A stretch of 64,000 nt of DNA from the IMG/VR virus record IMGVR_UViG_3300043446_003193, positions 64,001 to 128,000 of that record, one strand, 5' to 3'. A program made the translations under genes and the position numbers. The stretch comes from a virus. The number at the start of each line of letters is the position of its first letter. The stretch's first letter is position 1. The notes under the pieces are model-generated. The model searched no databases. It saw only the letters and a program-made list of their open reading frames with translations, and was not told where the DNA came from. Shown one piece after another: positions 32,696-43,200 of this stretch.

Positions 32696-34936
32696 TTATC
32701 CGTTAAAACTTGCACCAGTTGGTAAGATGTTGAAATCAATTTGAATGAATTCAGCTGTCTTAGTTGGTTGTAAGAAGATAGCTCCTTTCATAATGTTTCT
32801 ATCAATTACATCTGGTGTGTTGTTTGTATCATCCATTACAACTCTGAAAGCGTATAAACCTTGTCTTTGTTGGATTGATTCTAAGTAAGGATTAACAATG
32901 TTTAAGAATCTGTTTCTAGTTTCAGAAGTATTTTGTTCAAATACTAAATATCTTGAAGTAGAAGCGATGTACTTTCTAACAGTTAATAATAATCTTCTTA
33001 CATTGATTCTATCTAATGCAGATGGTTTATCTTGTAATGTTTTTTGTCCGAATACTACGATTCCTTGACCAGGGAACTGAACGATTGGGTTTACCTTTCC
33101 TTCGTATAATGTATCTTTTTCAGATTGAGTTAATCTATTCAATACACTTACTGCTCCTGTCAAACCACCTCTATTCAAACCTGCTGGTGCGAACCATTCT
33201 GCTGCTACTCTATCGTTTGCCGCAAATACGCCAGGTAATAATACTGATGGTGGAACTGTGATTAATTTGTTTGTGTTTACATCAATTGTTTTAATCCAAG
33301 GGTAGTAGAAAGCCGCGTAGTTAGAATCAACTTCACCTGCTTTAGTTACAGTTGTACTTAATGAATCGTTTGAACTACCTGCATCTGCAATATAAAATGC
33401 GTCAGCTCTTTCTTCAACCATATCCAAAATATCTGTAAATACTACATTGTGATTATTCTTATTGATACCAGGTGCTACAATCATATTGATATCCCACTCA
33501 TCTGCATTTGATAATGCTGCGATTTGTTTACCATATGCTACTGAACCACTTGCAGTTGATGTAGAACAATCAAGACCTTGTGTGTTGCTTGGTGTGATAT
33601 CAGAACCTTTGTAGATTGGAGTTGCTGGTGATTGACCATCAAATCCTTCTTGGAAACCTACTAAGAATTGTGCTACTGTTGAACCTACTGCCAATGAACC
33701 TCCGTTAGATGCATCCAATCCAAATACTGAATTTGAACCAGTTGTTGCTCCGTTAGGAATTGGTTTTAAGTAGATTTTGTTATCATCTTTAGTTACTGTT
33801 GTATCTAAATCAATACCACCATATTGTGTTGAACTTGCTGCTAAATAAACTACTGAAGGGATATTTGCTACTTGCAATGCCGAACCACTTACTGGTAATT
33901 GGTATGCAGAGTGTGCAAATGGTACTGCTTGAATTGGTGCGTTTTCGTTTAAGTTTGCAACTCTAATATATTTTGAGTTGTTTACCCAATCACCAGTTTC
34001 AGAAATTTTACCACTAGCATCAATTGATAACTTTCTATCACCAATTACTCTACTAATAAAGTTAGGAGAGTTAGGGTCTAAAGTTATATTAGCAAATGTT
34101 TCTAATACATTTTTCTTTTTATTTGTATCAGCAAATGCTCTTACTACTACTGTAAATGTACCATAATCAGTACCATTTACAGAACCTGCTGCTTTAATAT
34201 TTGTGATACCAACTTTTACTTTTGTATTTGCTGCATTACCTGCACCGATTGTTTCAAAATTGAAAAGAGAATGTCTTTCACCACTAATAGTTTGAGATAA
34301 AATAGTTGGAGTAGAAGCTTCTTGAGCATCAAATCCGAAATCTTGATCACCTAATGCTACAACACTTGCAGTTGCATTGCTATCCAAAGTAACACCGTGT
34401 CCTTTGAATAAACCATAAACATATCCACCTTTTGAACCGAATGGAGATGTACCAAATAATGCTTCAACATTATTAGTATCTTCACTATCTAAAGATGATG
34501 TACCAACAAATCCTAATTCAGAACCAGTGATAATAAAATCACCATTACCTAAGTTAGTAATAGTTGTTCCTGTAAATCCAGTTGAATCAGTATCTGTATT
34601 AAAGATGATACCAACTGATGCAGTTACACTACCACTTGCTACTGTAAATAATAAAGGATTTTGTTCAGTATATCCACCGATACCTGCTACTCTACAAATT
34701 GTTGCTGTACCTGCTTCTCTTAAATAGTTTTGAACTGCTAAAGGAGTATAATAAGTGTCATCAACATTTCCGAACAATGTTTCAAATTCTGATTGAGAGT
34801 TTACAATTGTTGGAACTAACGGTCCTTCTTTGAAAGGTCCGATGAATGCTGCACCGATTTCAGCTACACCTTGTTGTAAAAATGATAGGTCGTTTTCCTT
34901 TGTGAATACGCCTGGTGATACTATTTTCTCTGCCAT
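32696..34936 (-). CDS. 18: Tail sheath protein, T4 gp18-like
   Basis: 746 residues against 659 in T4. The N-terminus SPGVFTKENDLSFLQQG, then AFIGPFKEGP and FETLFG, and the C-terminal domain with SRYLVFEQNTSETRNRFL, NPYLESIQQRQGLYAFRVV and MKGAIFLQPTKTAEFI are typical of contractile sheath proteins. The C-terminal domain forms the contracting inner layer. The central region (about residues 100-440) is family-variable and larger than in T4, suggesting extra surface domains. The gene is preceded by a late promoter-like element and a hairpin. Confidence 0.94.
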   Translation of the reverse strand: MAEKIVSPGVFTKENDLSFLQQGVAEIGAAFIGPFKEGPLVPTIVNSQSEFETLFGNVDDTYYTPLAVQNYLREAGTATICRVAGIGGYTEQNPLLFTVASGSVTASVGIIFNTDTDSTGFTGTTITNLGNGDFIITGSELGFVGTSSLDSEDTNNVEALFGTSPFGSKGGYVYGLFKGHGVTLDSNATASVVALGDQDFGFDAQEASTPTILSQTISGERHSLFNFETIGAGNAANTKVKVGITNIKAAGSVNGTDYGTFTVVVRAFADTNKKKNVLETFANITLDPNSPNFISRVIGDRKLSIDASGKISETGDWVNNSKYIRVANLNENAPIQAVPFAHSAYQLPVSGSALQVANIPSVVYLAASSTQYGGIDLDTTVTKDDNKIYLKPIPNGATTGSNSVFGLDASNGGSLAVGSTVAQFLVGFQEGFDGQSPATPIYKGSDITPSNTQGLDCSTSTASGSVAYGKQIAALSNADEWDINMIVAPGINKNNHNVVFTDILDMVEERADAFYIADAGSSNDSLSTTVTKAGEVDSNYAAFYYPWIKTIDVNTNKLITVPPSVLLPGVFAANDRVAAEWFAPAGLNRGGLTGAVSVLNRLTQSEKDTLYEGKVNPIVQFPGQGIVVFGQKTLQDKPSALDRINVRRLLLTVRKYIASTSRYLVFEQNTSETRNRFLNIVNPYLESIQQRQGLYAFRVVMDDTNNTPDVIDRNIMKGAIFLQPTKTAEFIQIDFNILPTGASFNG

Positions 34937-34971
34937 TTTATATGCTTTAATTTAAATTTATTAATTCTCAA

Positions 34972-34981
34972 TATAAATATA
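34972..34981 (-). promoter_or_regulatory. Putative late promoter element before the sheath gene
   Basis: The coding strand reads TATATTTATA, 35 bases before the sheath ATG and immediately after the hairpin at 34983-35024. Confidence 0.5.
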
Positions 34982-34982
34982 A

Positions 34983-35024
34983 ATTAAAAGTTCAAAACAT
35001 TTATTTATGTAATGAACTTTTAAT
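34983..35024 (-). terminator. Hairpin between the 152-aa gene and the sheath gene
   Basis: A perfect 12-bp stem ATTAAAAGTTCA/TGAACTTTTAAT with an 18-base loop, ending in a T-rich stretch. It lies 30 bases after the stop at 35055 and abuts the sheath promoter element. It could end the upstream transcript or be an mRNA 5' or 3' structure. The stem is AT-rich, so termination strength is uncertain. Confidence 0.5.
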
Positions 35025-35054
35025 CTAAAAGGGAATTATATGTGGTGTAAACTA

Positions 35055-35513
35055 CTATTCAGTAGGTGCTTTCACTAATTTGAAGAATACATTTAAGTTT
35101 CCTTCAGTTTCTACATTTGCCAATTCTGATAATTCAAATGGACGGTATTCAATTTCTTTCTCTTCTGATAATAATTTATCGTACTCTTGATTAAATTCAA
35201 TAAAGTTTGAAGTTAATGAACGAGAAATAACATTTCCTTCTTCATCTTTTACTTCGTCGTACATTTTGATGAAAACTTGTCCATCTTCTTCCGTACCTAA
35301 CTTTTTGATTAATTCTTCTCTTAATTTTTCAACGCTTTCTTTTTCAGTTGCAACTTTCTTTCCTAATTCGTTTAACCAGAATTTAGCAACTAATGAAAGT
35401 TTTTCGTTTAATAAACCTTTTGATGTAACTTCTCCTGTTTGTTGATTTTTAACACCGAATAATTCTGCTTCCAATGTTAAGAATTCATGTAACTTAAGAC
35501 TAATTTTTTCCAT
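35055..35513 (-). CDS. Hypothetical helical protein upstream of sheath (152 aa)
   Basis: Charged, probably helical protein. KLHEFLTLEAELFG, KLSLVAKFWLNELGKKV and a Glu-rich middle are followed by EFNQEYDKLLSEEKEIEYRPFELSEL and NVFFKLVKAP. The pattern recalls small phage proteins of the DUF1617 type, but I am not sure. It stands alone between a late promoter element and a hairpin, so it is a single-gene transcription unit. Function unknown. Confidence 0.65.
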   Translation of the reverse strand: MEKISLKLHEFLTLEAELFGVKNQQTGEVTSKGLLNEKLSLVAKFWLNELGKKVATEKESVEKLREELIKKLGTEEDGQVFIKMYDEVKDEEGNVISRSLTSNFIEFNQEYDKLLSEEKEIEYRPFELSELANVETEGNLNVFFKLVKAPTE

Positions 35514-35542
35514 AATTCAATTTTAGTTTTGTTTTGTTTGTA

Positions 35543-35552
35543 TATAAATATA
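35543..35552 (-). promoter_or_regulatory. Putative late promoter element
   Basis: The coding strand reads TATATTTATA, 29 bases before the 152-residue gene. Confidence 0.5.
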
Positions 35553-35590
35553 TATTGTAATTTTTTTTGAAAAATGTACTTTATTATTTA

Positions 35591-37942
35591 TTATATTATT
35601 CTTTTCAAAAATATTGTTGTTCCCGCGCCTGTATAATTACTGTTATATCCTGCTATCTTAAAACGAATTGTATATGAACCACCCGTACCAATACATGAAG
35701 ATTCTACCGAGCTTTGATACATACATACATTTATTGTTAAATTACCACCACCAGAACCATATAAAGTTCTTGGTTGTGCACTTTCTTGACACCATACTAA
35801 ATAATCTGTTACAGCAGCTCCACTATAACCAGTTCCTATTAGTAATCTTCCATAATAAAAATCATAATAGGTAGCTCCTCCTGCATTTGCATTAGCAACA
35901 AGAGCTACTTCATATAAACCAACTCCATTTCTTGTTATTGTATCAAATATTGCTGTTCCTGTTCCAGAACCTGCGGTAAGTGTACTATATCCTGCTCCAA
36001 AGTAAGCAGGAGAATAAAATCCAGCAGATGAATATACTGTTCCGGATACATCTAATTTATATCCAGGACTACTCGTACCCACACCAAGATTACATTGAAC
36101 TATAAAATGTCCCATACAATTACCATATCCAACCCAATGACCGTTAGAATTATATATACCTCCCCTCCTATCACTTCCTTGGTCACCTGCATATGATATA
36201 AATGTACTATAATTACCAGAAGATGTACATACTCTAAAACCCCAATTGGTATCATTATCATTAGTTACTCCCCAATTATAGGTATTTGACATTCCTATAC
36301 AACCATTTACTGTAAGTGTTTTACTGGGTGAAGTACAATTTATACCTACACTTCCACCATTTGGATTCAATATTAAACAATAATTTGTACCTAAACCATC
36401 TGCATTAGTAGATTGTATCCAAGCATAAGTTGGAGAAACATTCATACCAAAATCCATTGTTTCACCATATAGCCCAACAGCAGGTCTTAATCTTAATATA
36501 CCACATTGAGATGTACCAGTTGTAGATGGTATACCTTGACCTGTACCAGTTGCTCCTTGGTTAACCGTTAATCTTTGGGTTGGAGTAGAAGTGCCAATTC
36601 CCATACAACCTCCTTGTATCCAGCTATCTCCATCTGTTCTTAATCTTATATATCCAGCCGCAAATGTACCACTTTCTGTACATCTACCCATATCTAAAAT
36701 AGAATGTCCTTGTGTACCATTACTGATAAAACTAAATAAATTATTGTTTGTAGTAGATGCAATTCTTGCGGATGTTGCGTTTGCTGCTAATACTTTTACT
36801 TGCAATGCACTTGCTGCATCATCAGTTACAGAATTAACTAATATTTTTGATAAACAAGCTCCTCCAGCTGTACATATTCCAGCATCAAATTTTGCAAATG
36901 CAGTACTACCATCAATAGTCATACCGGATACCCAAACTCCCGTATCATTTACTATACCAATTCTAGCATATCTATCTGTTGTAGCATCGCTTCTTCTTAA
37001 TTGAATACCACCACCATATCCTTCATTCCAAATACAGTATGTTGCTAAATTAGCAGGAAATACTAAATTACCTGATGACCTTATACCACTAGTTCCTGCG
37101 GCAATTCCCAATCCACAGACACTATTAGCAAAACACGCAGTTCCACTTCCTTTCAAATTTGCATTTACACAAACCGTAGTTCCATCATCAATTATGCAAC
37201 TATCATAGAGATGATCACCACCTCCACTCTTTGCAACATAGTTACAAGTTAAAGTGGTTTCGGTTCCTAAAGTTGCTGCTCTTGGACCGCTCATTAATAC
37301 TCCACCAGAATATCCTACTCCACTTGGGTTAGAATATATCCATCTGTTACATGTACTATCCCATAACATACTTCCAGTTACTCCATTTGCACTTCCACTA
37401 TCTTGTACGCTAATTCCGCCATATCTTACAGCGGGATTTGCAGTGTTTAAGTTTACAACATTAGTTCCGATTGAAACGGATGATGCCGAAATGTATTGGA
37501 TAGATGAGCTACCTTGAACTATAAAGTCACCTGCTATCCAAGTTGTACCGGATATAATCTGATTACCATAAAATGTATTTGAACCAGTACTTGCTAAAGA
37601 ACCGGTCTTATTTTCTAGTTCTGTCAGACGAGTATTTGCAGAAGTAGTAAAAGTATTAGTTGTATAAATAGAACTACTAAACGATTCCAATGAGGTTATT
37701 CTTGCAATGTTTGAAGCAGTAACGGTTTCAATTGAACTTACTCTATTATTTACCGAAGAACTAAATGTTGCAGTGTTACCAATGCCAAAAACGGAACCAG
37801 TAAATGATCCAGTAATAGAAGTAGCAACAACACTTCCACTTGTTTGAATTGAAGAGGACGGTGATGATGTTAAACTTACATTATTATTTACGTCGTAAGA
37901 TATTACATTTACTAAACCAGATTGTTGTCTATTTTTTCCCAT
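35591..37942 (-). CDS. Modular tail fibre protein, paralogue 1 (783 aa)
   Basis: Fibre-type protein with a Ser/Thr/Asn-rich beta-structured sequence. The first 113 residues carry heptad-like repeats of the type SxIxxVTASNxARIxxLE, likely a trimeric coiled coil. Residues 114-184 are the fixed-length module shared with six other fibres. Then follows a type A extension (PSGVGYSGGVLMSGP, LTCNYVAKSGGGDH) and a long C-terminal region with VGIGT/LDVSG beta-repeats and many cysteines, including CFANSVC. The C-terminus ends in a small domain (TIRFKIAGYNS, TTIFLKRII). It follows paralogue 2 by 12 bases, in one operon. Confidence 0.85.
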   Translation of the reverse strand: MGKNRQQSGLVNVISYDVNNNVSLTSSPSSSIQTSGSVVATSITGSFTGSVFGIGNTATFSSSVNNRVSSIETVTASNIARITSLESFSSSIYTTNTFTTSANTRLTELENKTGSLASTGSNTFYGNQIISGTTWIAGDFIVQGSSSIQYISASSVSIGTNVVNLNTANPAVRYGGISVQDSGSANGVTGSMLWDSTCNRWIYSNPSGVGYSGGVLMSGPRAATLGTETTLTCNYVAKSGGGDHLYDSCIIDDGTTVCVNANLKGSGTACFANSVCGLGIAAGTSGIRSSGNLVFPANLATYCIWNEGYGGGIQLRRSDATTDRYARIGIVNDTGVWVSGMTIDGSTAFAKFDAGICTAGGACLSKILVNSVTDDAASALQVKVLAANATSARIASTTNNNLFSFISNGTQGHSILDMGRCTESGTFAAGYIRLRTDGDSWIQGGCMGIGTSTPTQRLTVNQGATGTGQGIPSTTGTSQCGILRLRPAVGLYGETMDFGMNVSPTYAWIQSTNADGLGTNYCLILNPNGGSVGINCTSPSKTLTVNGCIGMSNTYNWGVTNDNDTNWGFRVCTSSGNYSTFISYAGDQGSDRRGGIYNSNGHWVGYGNCMGHFIVQCNLGVGTSSPGYKLDVSGTVYSSAGFYSPAYFGAGYSTLTAGSGTGTAIFDTITRNGVGLYEVALVANANAGGATYYDFYYGRLLIGTGYSGAAVTDYLVWCQESAQPRTLYGSGGGNLTINVCMYQSSVESSCIGTGGSYTIRFKIAGYNSNYTGAGTTIFLKRII
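37391..37603 (-). repeat. Fibre 213-bp module, copy 1
   Basis: Codes for GSLASTGSNTF to VQDSGS (71 residues). Eight copies of exactly this length occur in the fibre cluster. Confidence 0.9.
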
Positions 37943-37954
37943 TTTTGTTTTTTA

Positions 37955-40276
37955 TTATACTCTATTTAATTGCCAAATATATCCCGCTGAACCAGCATAT
38001 GTTGTACCTAATGCTTGGGTTGGTCTAGATGAATCTAACACTTTAATTCTATATGCTTGGAATGGAACATCATTTGTATACCAGAAAGTAAATATTGTAC
38101 CATCCGTACATCCACTTGCATTTCCACCCATATTCTGACAGTTATTACTATTACTACATAGAAATGCCAAAGAAGTCCAAGTACCATTAGTTGCAAATCC
38201 CGATGCATTTCCCGAATTATTTGAACCTTGTAATTCAAAATATCCCCAAGAGTTAGCATGTATCCATACTTTTAATTGATTTACTGCTCTTGCTGCACCT
38301 AAATTAACTGCCCAATAACCAGGAAAATCGGTTATACCACAATGTCCTCCGTGTGTTGCAAATTGATAACTCGTATTAGAAGTAGGCATTGAAGGTGTAG
38401 CGGGTCCATATATAGTAATACATGCTGAACCCTGTCCTTGTAATCCTAATGTTCCAGCTGCTCTATAAACATCATGACACATTGAAAGATTATTAAAACA
38501 AAAGCCGGTTGCCAAATCTCCACTTCCCATTTGTACCCAAGTACTTCCGTTATAAAATTCCATTAAATTATATGATGTATTATATCTCATCATTCCGGTA
38601 CATGCCGATGGTCTTTGAGCAGTTGTTCCATTATTTGGTAAAAATCCTCCAGTACCTCCAAATGAAATATTTCCTGTTGCATTTGCTCCTATTAATTGTA
38701 TATAACAACTACCATCTGAACGATATGAGTCTAGTCTAAAAGTTGGATTTGTACTTGAATTAGGTCCTAATACACCAATTCTCGCACCGCCACTATAATA
38801 ATCTAAGTATACTTCCGATGCTTTTGATGTTTGTGCTGTTCCTGTAACGTGTATAGCTCCATTAACTTCTAATTTATCTATTGGTGATGTTGTGCCTATA
38901 CCAACATATCCACTACAATTAATGTACATTCTTTCAGTACACGTACTTCCTGCAAAAAATCCAATATTATTATTTCCGTTAGGACCACAAGATACCAATG
39001 CCAATTGTCCACTTGAACCGGCACCATAATCAACGGTCATACCAAAGAATTCATTTGCTGTTTTAAATGAATAAATTTTAGCTGCACATGCATATCCTTT
39101 ACTACTATTGAAGAAATCAATACCACCATATCCACAATCGGATGTACGATAATTTGAATAAGGAATTATACTACATGCTATTCTTAAAGTTGTAATAGTT
39201 GAATCCGTAGATATTATATTAGGTGTACATACCTGACAACCAATAGTAATAATACCAGTTTGCCATATTTTCAATCTTTCATTATATGTTCCACCACCTT
39301 CGCCATTATAAAATCCAATAGATTGACCAAGATCAGATTGTATTATTGAATATCCACCAGAACCTTTACAAACCGTTAATCCAAATGTTACTTCATCGGA
39401 TACTCTTAAAGAAGTTGCTGTAAGTGATGGTGAACATATTCTTCCACCAAAACATGCAGTTCCTGTTCCTACCAAATTATTTTTAATACAAGTAGTAGTT
39501 CCATTATCTATAATACATGAATCATATAAATGAAAACCACTTTGTACTTTTGGTATTGAATTTGTTGTTAAACGAGTCTCATTACCAACACTATCGTATG
39601 TTTCTGGACCAGTAATGACCGTTGATGAAGTTACCGCTACATTTCCTTGATGTATGAATATCCATTCATTATCGGTTGAATCAAAATAAAGTGAACCACT
39701 TTTACCACTTGCACTACCACTATCTATTGCCGAAATACCTGCAAATCTTACTGCAGGATTTGCCGTATTTAAGTTTACAACATTTGTCCCAATTGAAACG
39801 GAAGATGCTGAGATATATTGGATTGAAGAACTTCCTTGCACAACCAAATCATTTGCAACAAAAACACTTCCAGAAAATATTTGAGTTCCAATAAAGGTGT
39901 TTGAACCAGTGCTTGCTAATGAGCCAGTTTTATTTTCTAAAGATGATAATCTACTTAAATTTGATGCCGAAACCGTTTCTATTGAATTTAATCTTGCAGA
40001 AGTAGATGATGTAAATGTTTCTATACTACCAATTCTTGCAATGTTTGAAGCAGTAACTTCATGTATACTAACTAAGTCGGACGATATAGATGAAGAAAAA
40101 CTTACAACATTACCAATACCATATACAGATCCAGTAAATGAACCAGTAATAGAAATCGCTTCAATACTACCACTTAATTCCAAAGATGAAGATACAGAAC
40201 TTCCGATAATAAGATTATTATTATTATCAAATTGTATTTGTGTTGCTAATTTACCTGTATTCCTTGTTTTTCCCAT
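37955..40276 (-). CDS. Modular tail fibre protein, paralogue 2, with discoidin-like C-terminus (773 aa)
   Basis: The N-terminal 117 residues have SITGSFTGSVYGIGN and heptad-like repeats; module at 118-188; then the type B extension (DNEWIFIHQGNVAVTSS, ETYDSVGNETRLTTN). All 22 cysteines lie after residue about 245. The last 150 residues (WAVNLGAARAVNQLKVW, GYFELQGSNNSGN, AYRIKVLDSSRP, GYIWQLNRV) resemble a discoidin or F5/8C-type galactose-binding domain. This suggests a carbohydrate-binding tip. An ATATTTATA element begins only 4 bases from the ATG. Confidence 0.85.
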   Translation of the reverse strand: MGKTRNTGKLATQIQFDNNNNLIIGSSVSSSLELSGSIEAISITGSFTGSVYGIGNVVSFSSSISSDLVSIHEVTASNIARIGSIETFTSSTSARLNSIETVSASNLSRLSSLENKTGSLASTGSNTFIGTQIFSGSVFVANDLVVQGSSSIQYISASSVSIGTNVVNLNTANPAVRFAGISAIDSGSASGKSGSLYFDSTDNEWIFIHQGNVAVTSSTVITGPETYDSVGNETRLTTNSIPKVQSGFHLYDSCIIDNGTTTCIKNNLVGTGTACFGGRICSPSLTATSLRVSDEVTFGLTVCKGSGGYSIIQSDLGQSIGFYNGEGGGTYNERLKIWQTGIITIGCQVCTPNIISTDSTITTLRIACSIIPYSNYRTSDCGYGGIDFFNSSKGYACAAKIYSFKTANEFFGMTVDYGAGSSGQLALVSCGPNGNNNIGFFAGSTCTERMYINCSGYVGIGTTSPIDKLEVNGAIHVTGTAQTSKASEVYLDYYSGGARIGVLGPNSSTNPTFRLDSYRSDGSCYIQLIGANATGNISFGGTGGFLPNNGTTAQRPSACTGMMRYNTSYNLMEFYNGSTWVQMGSGDLATGFCFNNLSMCHDVYRAAGTLGLQGQGSACITIYGPATPSMPTSNTSYQFATHGGHCGITDFPGYWAVNLGAARAVNQLKVWIHANSWGYFELQGSNNSGNASGFATNGTWTSLAFLCSNSNNCQNMGGNASGCTDGTIFTFWYTNDVPFQAYRIKVLDSSRPTQALGTTYAGSAGYIWQLNRV
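39713..39925 (-). repeat. Fibre 213-bp module, copy 2
   Basis: Same boundaries at protein level as copy 1 (GSLAST to IDSGS). Confidence 0.9.
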
Positions 40277-40280
40277 TTTT

Positions 40281-40290
40281 TATAAATATT
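40281..40290 (-). promoter_or_regulatory. Putative late promoter element, very close to the ATG
   Basis: The coding strand reads AATATTTATA with only 4 bases to the fibre ATG, in the 15-base gap after the previous gene. If used as a -7 element, the transcript would start at or inside the start codon. Confidence 0.4.
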
Positions 40291-40291
40291 T

Positions 40292-43200
40292 TTATTGTGC
40301 TATCTCCATTATTGTCCAAGTAAAATTTCCAACAGTAGCTGCATCAAATCCTGCAGATGCGTAATACGGATTCCACTCATAATAAGCTCCACTACTTCCG
40401 GTTGTTCCAATTCTAAATATAATTGTTTTTGTTGTTGTTCCCCAAGAATTAGCCGTACCATTTAATGAAATAATACCACCATTTTGTCCATTAGGACCAA
40501 AATTATATAAATATTGACCAGATTTAACCAAAATTGTACCATCAGTATGATTTGCAGCCCATAAATAAAAATGATCAGATACATTTGATCTTTCCCACAT
40601 AACAACACTATTTGTCATTATTAATATTTTTGATGTTGCTGATTTTGGTGTAAATGTTGTTTGTGCTATGTTTAATCCCTGATTATATGCCGGTGTACTA
40701 CCCCCTGCTTCATTTGTTCCCATGCTTGAACCAGTACCTTGTGCTCCGGATGAAACTGTTGCGTTTCCTGTTACAACTTGAATTGGTGTTCCAGGTGCGA
40801 ATATATTACAAGTAAAATTAGCAAAACCACTTTTATCAATAGTAACTACTTTACCGGCTCCAGTATACATTGCAATATACGCACAACTACAATTGGTATA
40901 TGGTACTTGGAATTCATTAATATTATGATTATATGCAATTGCACCCACATTTGTATTATTTCTAGCAAAATTTATTGAACTATATGAACACCCTGCTGCT
41001 ACATCTATTTTAACCTGATTATCATTTAATCCCAAAATATGAAGAGTACTTCCAGGAGTTGTTGTACCAATTCCCACTCTTCCACCACTAGAACCATTTA
41101 AAATCAAACAAGATGCTTCAATTGCTAATTTTTTATATTCATTATCACCATAATTATCTATATAAGAAGCGTTACCCGCTGATTGAAAATATAATCTAGA
41201 GTTACCCACATCATTTGTACCACCTAATCTTATTGAAGCCGTGCAAGATGAACCAGTATTTAATATTTGTAAATCACACATACATACTCTACCATAAAAT
41301 TTAGCAATACCATCATTAAATACCCTAAATAAAGCAGCAGTATCTTCATAATTATTTAATCCCCAAGCTCCACCATTTGCAGTGGTTCCTGCATTATGAA
41401 AAACAATTTGATTATTACCTGCATAAAATAGTCTTGAAAAAGTACTATTGTTAGATTTTACAAATACAGTATCTCTATTACAACCATCTATATAAAGTTG
41501 ACAAGATAGTGTAACTGCTCCAGTATTTGCAATTGATATTCTATTATTATTTGCGGTTTGTAATGCTAATGCTGCCTGGCTATTTATTAATATATTTCCG
41601 GTAGAATTTGATGCTTCCATTCCACCTAATTGAGTAATTCCATTATAAAAATAAACACCAGAATAGCCAGTTGTGCAGCCATTATTTATTGAAATTGCGG
41701 GATATTGTCCTGCTCCAGTACATGCATTGTTATTACATATTTCCAATTGGAATCTAGGAGTACATGTACCCATACCCACTTTACCACTACTACTAATAAA
41801 TAAATCAGGAGTAACACCAGCATCTTGTGTACTAAATTGTAAATTTCTACCAATACCCGATGATGTTGTTGTTGACTTAAATCTATTATAATTTGGTAAC
41901 GAACCATCAAAGAAAAAACTACCACTATCATCCATTACTTGGAATTTTCCAGCTGGTGAATTTGTATTAATACCTACACTTCCACTCATTTCCCAAATAC
42001 AACTATCATATAAATGGTCACCACCTCCAGACTTTGCTACATAATTACAGGTGAGTGTTGTTTCCGTACCAAAAGTTGCTGCTCTTGGTCCGCTCATCAA
42101 CACACCACCACTATAACCAACACCTGAAGGATTAGAATATATCCAACGATTACAAGTACTATCCCATAATAAACTTCCGGTTACACCATTTGCACTTCCG
42201 CTATCTTGTACACTTATACCTGCATATCTAACGGAAGGGTTTGCAGTGTTTAGGTTTACTATGTTTGTTCCAATACTTACTGAACTTGCTGAAATATATT
42301 GAATAGATGAAGAACCTTGTACTATAAAATCTCCAGCTATCCAAGTTGTACCAGATATGATTTGTGTGCCATAGAATGTGTTACTTCCAGTACTTGCTAA
42401 ACTTCCTGTTTTATTTTCTAAAGAATTTAGTCTTGAAGTTGCCGAAGAAGTAAATGTATTAGTAGCCGAATTACTTGCTGTAAATGAATTAAGTGATGAA
42501 AGTATTCCTATTACTTGAGCAGAAGATGAAACTGTGCCTACCGGTAAAGAATTAACTAAATTGATACTTCCACTATTAAGAGTGTCCGTTGTAACTATAC
42601 TTTGTGCAGTAATTGTATTTGTAACTTGTCCTTGTGGGTTTACTAAATAAATTGAACCACTTCCAACATATATGTGTCGGAACGGTTTATCAGTAGTACC
42701 TAAATCATATGCACCACTTACTGCAGGGATAATACTTCCACCAGCAATTATAGATGAACCACTTATAGAAATTACACTACTACCACTAATTCCACTTTGA
42801 GAACTAAAATATGCAAATTGTCCGGCTTCTCCACCACCACCAATACCACTAAACGCACCAATTTGGTTATTATATACAAAAATATCTATCACTTCTCCAC
42901 CAGTCGCAGCTTCTGTTAATATAATTGATGTTCCGTTATTTGCAGTATATTCTTCACTCGCCAAATGAGAACCATTGAAATATACATCAATAAGTCCAGG
43001 TGTATAATCTACTAAAAATGTAGTTTGTGATGCCGATGCTGTAAATGATGTTTTTGTTCTTAATGCGTTTTGTTCAACACCACTAACTGGTCTAAATGTT
43101 ACCAATTCAACAATATCTCCCGTTTGGTTTGAACCAGTTGTTAGAGTTATTGTACTTCCATTGATATCACTAAATTCAGTTGAATCTAATTTTGTACCAT

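Noticed and set aside
29877-40364. Other long plus-strand open frames (such as 29877-30275, 36591-37004, 39897-40364)
   Set aside because: They are antisense to tape measure and fibre genes, whose Ala/Ser/Thr-rich codons in AT-rich DNA leave the opposite strand without stops.
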